Assembly: GCA_031411235.1 (NCBI GenBank)
Contig: JANOAR010000146.1
Coordinates: forward strand, 1-55,164
DNA: 55,164 bases
Direction of reading: 5' to 3'
Source of the DNA: JANOAR01 sp031411235
Lineage (GTDB): Bacteria > Verrucomicrobiota > Verrucomicrobiia > Verrucomicrobiales > Verrucomicrobiaceae
Positions 50,811 through 55,164 of the stretch are shown here, piece by piece. How positions within the stretch are numbered: position 1 is the stretch's first letter; every line of letters begins with the position of its first letter. The notes below the pieces were generated by a model, which was not told the DNA's origin, made no database searches, and was given only the letters and a program-made list of their open reading frames with translations. A program made the position numbers and the translations under genes.

Positions 50811-51956
50811 AGGTCATCCGCACCCGCATCATCGCCAGCCTTGGTGCCGCGTAGCTTGGCTTCCACAAAGGCATCGAGATCGCCATCCATAGTCGCGGCG
50901 ACGTTGCTGGTTTTCTCGCCTGTGCGGTGGTCTTTCACCATCTGATAGGGCTGGAAGACATAGCTGCGAATTTGGCTGCCAAAGCCGATCTCGGTCTTCT
51001 CGCCGTACTGGCGGCTCGTTTCGGCTTGGCGCTTGTCTTCTTCGATTTGGTAGAGTTTGGCCTTGAGCATCGCCATGGCTTTGGCGCGGTTCTTTGGCTG
51101 CGAGCGCTCCGCCTGGCAGGCGACGATGACGCCGCTGGGGATGTGGGTGATGCGCACGGCGGTCTCCACTTTATTCACGTTTTGTCCGCCTTTGCCGCCA
51201 GCTCGGTAGGTGTCCACTTTCAGGTCGTCATCGCGCACGATGATGTCGATTTCTTCTTCACTGTCGGGCGTGACATCCACCGAGGCAAAGGAGGTGTGGC
51301 GCTTCTTCGCCGCGTCGAAGGGCGAGATGCGGACGAGGCGATGCACGCCGCGCTCGGCCTGGAGGAAGCCATAGGCGTTCTCGCCGACGATTTCTAAAGT
51401 CACCGAGCGAGTGCCGACTTCGTCGCCCGCCATGTGGTCGATGACGGTGACCTTGTAGCCGTGGCGGTCGCAGTAGCGCTGGTACATGCGCAGTAGCATG
51501 TCGGCCCAGTCGCAGGCTTCGGTGCCGCCTGCGCCGGAGTGGATGACCATGAAGGCATTGCCACGGTCGAAGGGCCCCGCGAGGAGCAGTTCCAACTCGA
51601 AGGCTGCGACGGCACTTTCGAGCGCCTTGTGCTCGGCCTCGACTTCGTGCCAGAACTCGATCTCGCCGAGTTCTTGCGCAGCAGTGAGCAACTCGCCAAA
51701 GCCCGCGACGCGGCCTTCGAGAGCGACGAGGGGCTCTAGCTTGCGCTTGATGGAGTTGACGCGATCAACATTTTTTTTGGCCCGATTCTGGTCGCCCCAG
51801 AATTCGGGCGAGGCCTGCTGGTGCTCCAGCACATCGAGTTCGGCGGTTAGAGTCGGGACGTCAAAGATACCTCCGAAGCACACTCAGGCGGCCCTTGAGC
51901 GCGACGGTGTCATAGGCTTGCAAGTCGGTGAGGATGGTCTTGGGGGTGCGTTCCAT
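50807..51956 (-). CDS. prfB: Peptide chain release factor 2, made by programmed +1 frameshift
   Basis: The first reading frame starts at ATG 51956 and gives 31 codons (MERTPKTILTDLQAYDTVAL and following) up to an in-frame TGA at 51861-51863. The main frame continues from GAC 51862 as D-V-P-T-L-T-A-E. Together they form a full-length RF2 of about 364 residues, with the GGQ peptide-release motif in A-G-G-K-G-G-Q-N-V-N-K. It recognises UGA and UAA. When RF2 is scarce, ribosomes pause at the TGA and shift, making more RF2. Confidence 0.95.
51860..51875 (-). promoter_or_regulatory. RF2 programmed frameshift site
   Basis: On the minus strand the sequence is CGGAGGTATCTTTGAC: a Shine-Dalgarno-like GGAGG three bases before CTT, the slippery CTT-T, and TGA-C. 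This is nearly identical to the E. coli prfB site (AGGGGGTATCTTTGAC). The spacing and the poor TGA-C termination context are retained. Confidence 0.93.
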
Positions 51957-52026
51957 AATGGGGGGCCGAGGTTAGCAGGCATGAGGCCACAGGCAAGGGT
52001 TTGCAGGCAGGTTCTCATCGTTGCTG

Positions 52027-52764
52027 TTACTCGGCTTTGATGGCGTTGAGTAACCATTGGAGTTCCGCTTCGATTTCATCGGGCGAGTCCACCGTGCGGC
52101 TGATTTCGTCGCGTAGGAGGTCGGCAAATTTAAGCCGCAGACGGTGCAAGTGCTGGCGCAGGGTGCCTTCTGCTACGCCGAGTAGGGCGGCGAGTTCGGG
52201 ATAGGGCGGCGTGCCCGTTTCTGGGTCGAGATAGGGCTCCAGCGCCAAGGAGGACTCCACGGTTTTTTTGGATTGGAAGCTTTCGCGTAAGCGCAGGCGT
52301 TTCCGGGTGCGCTCGATGATGCCGTGAGCCCAAGCGGCGAAATAGATTTTCTCAGGATCGCGGGTGTCCACAGGACCATTGGCATAGCGCTCTTCGGCCT
52401 CTTCGGCATCGAAGGAAACGATGGTCATCTTGCCACCGCGCTTCACGGCTGTGTCTGCCGAGTGCTGGCTCCGTCGGAAGTTGCGTAACGCTACAAGCAC
52501 CAGCGCCCGCAGCTTGCCGCGCAACGGATTGGCGACGTGGAAGATGCCATCCTCGACCTGCCTTTGGAAAAAGCCCTGCGTCAGGTCTTCGGCATCGTGC
52601 GTGGAACTGCCTGTGCTGCGCAAGAAAGAATAAACCGGGAACCAGTAGCGGCGAAACAGCTCGTCCATGGCCAGCGCCCCGTCCTTGCCGGGCAGGTGGA
52701 CTCTGCCCACAAGGGTCCACTGGGTCTCTGGAAAGCTGCTGTCGTGGGGTATGCCTGGATTCAT
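52027..52764 (-). CDS. ECF-type RNA polymerase sigma factor
   Basis: 245 residues from ATG 52764; another in-frame ATG is at 52776. Region 2 has L-F-R-R-Y-W-F-P-V-Y-S-F-L-R and D-A-E-D-L-T-Q-G-F-F; region 4 has L-A-A-L-L-G-V-A-E-G-T-L-R-Q-H-L-H-R-L. T-Q-W-T-L-V near the N-terminus is typical of a sigma group enlarged in Planctomycetes and Verrucomicrobia, often paired with Ser/Thr kinases; none is adjacent. TATAAT on the minus strand at 52780-52775 overlaps the upstream ATG, which favours 52764 and a nearly leaderless mRNA. Confidence 0.85.
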   Translation of the reverse strand: MNPGIPHDSSFPETQWTLVGRVHLPGKDGALAMDELFRRYWFPVYSFLRSTGSSTHDAEDLTQGFFQRQVEDGIFHVANPLRGKLRALVLVALRNFRRSQHSADTAVKRGGKMTIVSFDAEEAEERYANGPVDTRDPEKIYFAAWAHGIIERTRKRLRLRESFQSKKTVESSLALEPYLDPETGTPPYPELAALLGVAEGTLRQHLHRLRLKFADLLRDEISRTVDSPDEIEAELQWLLNAIKAE

Positions 52765-53034
52765 TACGTGAAGCATTATAACAGCGAATTGTAAGCCAAC
52801 AGTTGGGAATTTGCAGAAGGGGCGTCCTCAACGAGACACAGGGAGGAAACCTTCATCCTCCCAGCAACTAAAATTAAACGGCGGGTAATGAGGCGAGCAC
52901 ACCACTCATTCGTCAAAATTACGAGCAAATGGCGTATTGAGGTAAGTTATCGACCTATCTTTGCAAAGGCTGTCCCGTTCTTGCAGCAACGCCTTTTCCA
53001 CGTATAGGAGAGCCCCACTTTTCCCGTGTGCTTC

Positions 53035-55164
53035 ATGCCGTCTCCCCTCTCTTTTCTCTCCCCAGCCTTGCGTAGCTTTGCGCTGCTCGTCGCCGCGATC
53101 CTGGGAGCGACTCACGCTTATGCCGATCCTGGCGTGCCCGTGCCCGCACAGAAGATCGACTTCAACCGCGACATCCGTCCTATCCTCGCGGAGAACTGCC
53201 TCAAATGCCACGGCATGGATGCCAAAACGCGCGAGGCGGATCTGCGCCTCGACGTGCGCGAGGACGCCATCGCTGGCAAAGCCATTGCCCCCGGTGACCT
53301 CAAAAAAAGCGAGCTGTGGACACGCATTACCACCACCGATGGGGATAATGTGATGCCGCCGCCGGAGACCAAGAAGTCGCTCACCGACAAGCAGAAAGAC
53401 TTGCTCAAGCGCTGGATCGAAGGCGGTGCAGGCTATGCCAAGCACTGGGCACTCATCCCGCCTGTAAGGCCCGCGATACCGACGATAAGTAGCAGCCTGG
53501 GGCAAGCACCCGTGCGTAGTCCGCTCGACGCCTTCATCCTGGCGAAGCTGCAAGCCGAGGGCGTGGAGGCCGCTGCCGAGGCCTCGCCTGCAACGTGGCT
53601 GCGCCGCGTCACCTTCGACCTCACGGGCCTACCGCCGACGCTCGCCGAGATGGATGCTTTTGCCGCCGATGCCACTTCACCACGAGCCTATGAGCGTGTG
53701 GTGGATCGCCTTTTAAACTCGGCCACCTATGGCGAGACGATGGCGAATGATTGGCTCGATGTGGCCCGCTACGCCGACACCTACGGTCGCCACGAGGATG
53801 CCGACTGCATCGTGTGGCCGTATCGCGATTGGGTCATCAGCGCCTTCAACAGCAACATGCCTTTCGACCAGTTCATCACCTGGCAAACGGCGGGTGACAT
53901 GCTTCCAAATCCCACTCAGGACATGCTTGTGGCGACGTGTTTCAATCGCCTCGCCCAGCAGTCGAACGAAGCCGGGAGCGACCCCGAGGAGTTCCGCATC
54001 GAGCAGATCGCTGACCGCATCCGCACCAACGGCATGGCCTTTCTGGGCCTCAGCGTCGAGTGCGCCCGCTGCCATGACCACAAGTTCGACCCCATTTCGC
54101 AGCGCGACTACTACAGCCTCGCGAGCTTCCTCAACAACATCGACGAGCTGGGCCTCTTCTACGTTTATACAGGTGGCACGCCACCGCCCGCGATCCCCCT
54201 CTACACGCCCGCACTCGCGATAGAGCACGACACTGCGGTGGCTCGTGTGGCCTTCCTTGAGCAGAAACAAAAAGAAGCCCTGGGCAATGCCAAAAAGCGC
54301 TTTGCCGAGTGGCTAAAAAAACGCAAGCCCCCCCAGCAAATGCCGTCGCCTAGCCTGTGGGACAAGCTCATAGGCATATTCTATGACTCAACGCCACGCG
54401 CGGAACCGCGTATCCCGCAAGCCAAGTACTCGTTCGAGAACGTGCATAAAAAGGAGTTCCGCAATGACATGGACGGCAAGCAATTCGGCATCATGCGCAA
54501 CATCGCGCCGACCGAATCAGGGCGCGTTGGCAAGGCCGTGCGCATGGCCGGCGACAACAGCGGTGCCCTGGATGGCGTGAAGGAACTCAAACGCTGTGAT
54601 GACTTCACCTTCGCCCTTTGGTTGCGACCCGATCAATCCTTCAAGCGTGCCGTGGTCGCCCATCGCAGCCGCGCTGGCGTCGATGCTGGTTACCGTGGCG
54701 TCGAACTCATTTTGGAAGACGACCGCCCCTGTTTCGCCCTCGTCCACGCCACCCCTGCCCATGAAATCCGTATCCGCTCCACGAAACCCATCCCTGTCGG
54801 CCAGTGGACGCACATCGCTTGCGCCTACGATGGCTCTAGTCGCGCCGCTGGTTTGCAAATTTTCATCAACGGCGAACTCGCTGCCACCGAGGTCGTCCGC
54901 GACCAACTCTACCGCGACGTCACCTACCGTCCCGACTGGGGCGACGACAATGCCAAGGACGATGGCAAACCCTTAGCCTTCCGCATCGGCGGACGCACCA
55001 ACGACAGCACCTTCAGCAACGGCCTCATCGACGAATTCATCTTCCACGACGTGCAACTCTGCGCCCCTGAGATCCGCCAGCTCGCTCTGCTGCCAGAGAC
55101 CTCCAAGCCCGAGGACTGGTTCCAGTGGTATCTGCGCGAGCGCGATGACTCCTATCGCTCCCTG
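53035..55164 (+). CDS. PSCyt1-DUF1549-LamG exported protein (partial, 3' end outside window)
   Basis: 710 codons are open from ATG 53035 to the window end. The signal peptide (about 1-30) is followed by a cytochrome-type PSCyt1 domain with I-R-P-I-L-A-E-N-C-L-K-C-H (Cys55-His59), then DUF1549 (S-P-L-D-A-F-I-L-A-K-L, F-D-L-T-G-L-P-P-T, C-A-R-C-H at 343-347), and a LamG/concanavalin-like domain (about 500-690). DUF1553 is expected beyond the edge. This architecture is abundant in Planctomycetes and Verrucomicrobia, with suggested roles in polysaccharide breakdown. AGGAG lies 23 bp upstream of the ATG, too far for a clear ribosome binding site. Confidence 0.85.
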   Translation, partial: MPSPLSFLSPALRSFALLVAAILGATHAYADPGVPVPAQKIDFNRDIRPILAENCLKCHGMDAKTREADLRLDVREDAIAGKAIAPGDLKKSELWTRITTTDGDNVMPPPETKKSLTDKQKDLLKRWIEGGAGYAKHWALIPPVRPAIPTISSSLGQAPVRSPLDAFILAKLQAEGVEAAAEASPATWLRRVTFDLTGLPPTLAEMDAFAADATSPRAYERVVDRLLNSATYGETMANDWLDVARYADTYGRHEDADCIVWPYRDWVISAFNSNMPFDQFITWQTAGDMLPNPTQDMLVATCFNRLAQQSNEAGSDPEEFRIEQIADRIRTNGMAFLGLSVECARCHDHKFDPISQRDYYSLASFLNNIDELGLFYVYTGGTPPPAIPLYTPALAIEHDTAVARVAFLEQKQKEALGNAKKRFAEWLKKRKPPQQMPSPSLWDKLIGIFYDSTPRAEPRIPQAKYSFENVHKKEFRNDMDGKQFGIMRNIAPTESGRVGKAVRMAGDNSGALDGVKELKRCDDFTFALWLRPDQSFKRAVVAHRSRAGVDAGYRGVELILEDDRPCFALVHATPAHEIRIRSTKPIPVGQWTHIACAYDGSSRAAGLQIFINGELAATEVVRDQLYRDVTYRPDWGDDNAKDDGKPLAFRIGGRTNDSTFSNGLIDEFIFHDVQLCAPEIRQLALLPETSKPEDWFQWYLRERDDSYRSL

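Overview
The window looks like a chromosomal piece of a Verrucomicrobiota bacterium (PVC superphylum), probably of the Prosthecobacter/Verrucomicrobium kind. This is inferred from an alternative complex III (ACIII) operon, a PEP-CTERM exported protein, a PSCyt1-DUF1549-LamG cytochrome protein, an ECF sigma factor of the type common in this group, many Sec-exported hypotheticals, high GC and weak or absent Shine-Dalgarno sequences. No rRNA, tRNA or CRISPR array was seen.

Layout. 1-1230: end of an IS5-like transposase, a 102-bp inverted-repeat element, a collagen-like gene remnant and dispersed repeats. 1231-7657: PEP-CTERM protein, DUF3592-like protein, a P1B-4 metal-efflux ATPase, a membrane glycosyltransferase and a DJ-1/PfpI protein. 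7658-24898: the centrepiece, one 17-kb rightward respiratory operon. It holds ACIII (actA-actF), a Pro/Ala-rich membrane protein, a CcoN-like and a CcoO-like subunit, a membrane-anchored cytochrome c, an aa3-type oxidase (ctaD, ctaE, ctaF), two tiny membrane proteins and ctaC last. A TGTGA-N6-TCACA palindrome sits just before actA.

25030-37491: an acyltransferase-like membrane protein, an Aas-like acyl-activating enzyme, a GAF protein, a PQQ-type propeller, a GpgS-like glycosyltransferase, rpmI-rplT with a terminator, an exported hypothetical, and dnaG coupled to an M14 carboxypeptidase. 37635-43205: an accessory stretch of decayed or small two-gene modules (PIN toxins, a nucleotidyltransferase pair, ParE with its antitoxin), a Sel1-repeat protein and an AT-rich orphan. 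43303-55164: housekeeping genes (guaA, fbaA, rdgB, panC, prfB with its programmed frameshift), an exported PHP phosphoesterase, an ABC-2 permease, an ECF sigma factor and the start of the PSCyt1/DUF1549 protein, which runs off the window.

How it works together: ACIII should oxidise quinol and pass electrons through cytochromes c (ActA, ActE, the CcoO-like protein and the 19203-19922 cytochrome) to CuA of CtaC and the aa3 site of CtaD. The most striking observation is that the CcoN-like protein between them lacks the CuB histidine pair and the HxH heme-ligand motif of every catalytic heme-copper oxidase, so it is probably a structural or electron-wiring subunit rather than an oxidase. CtaD itself lacks the K-channel lysine, and CtaE carries an insertion of about 250 residues.
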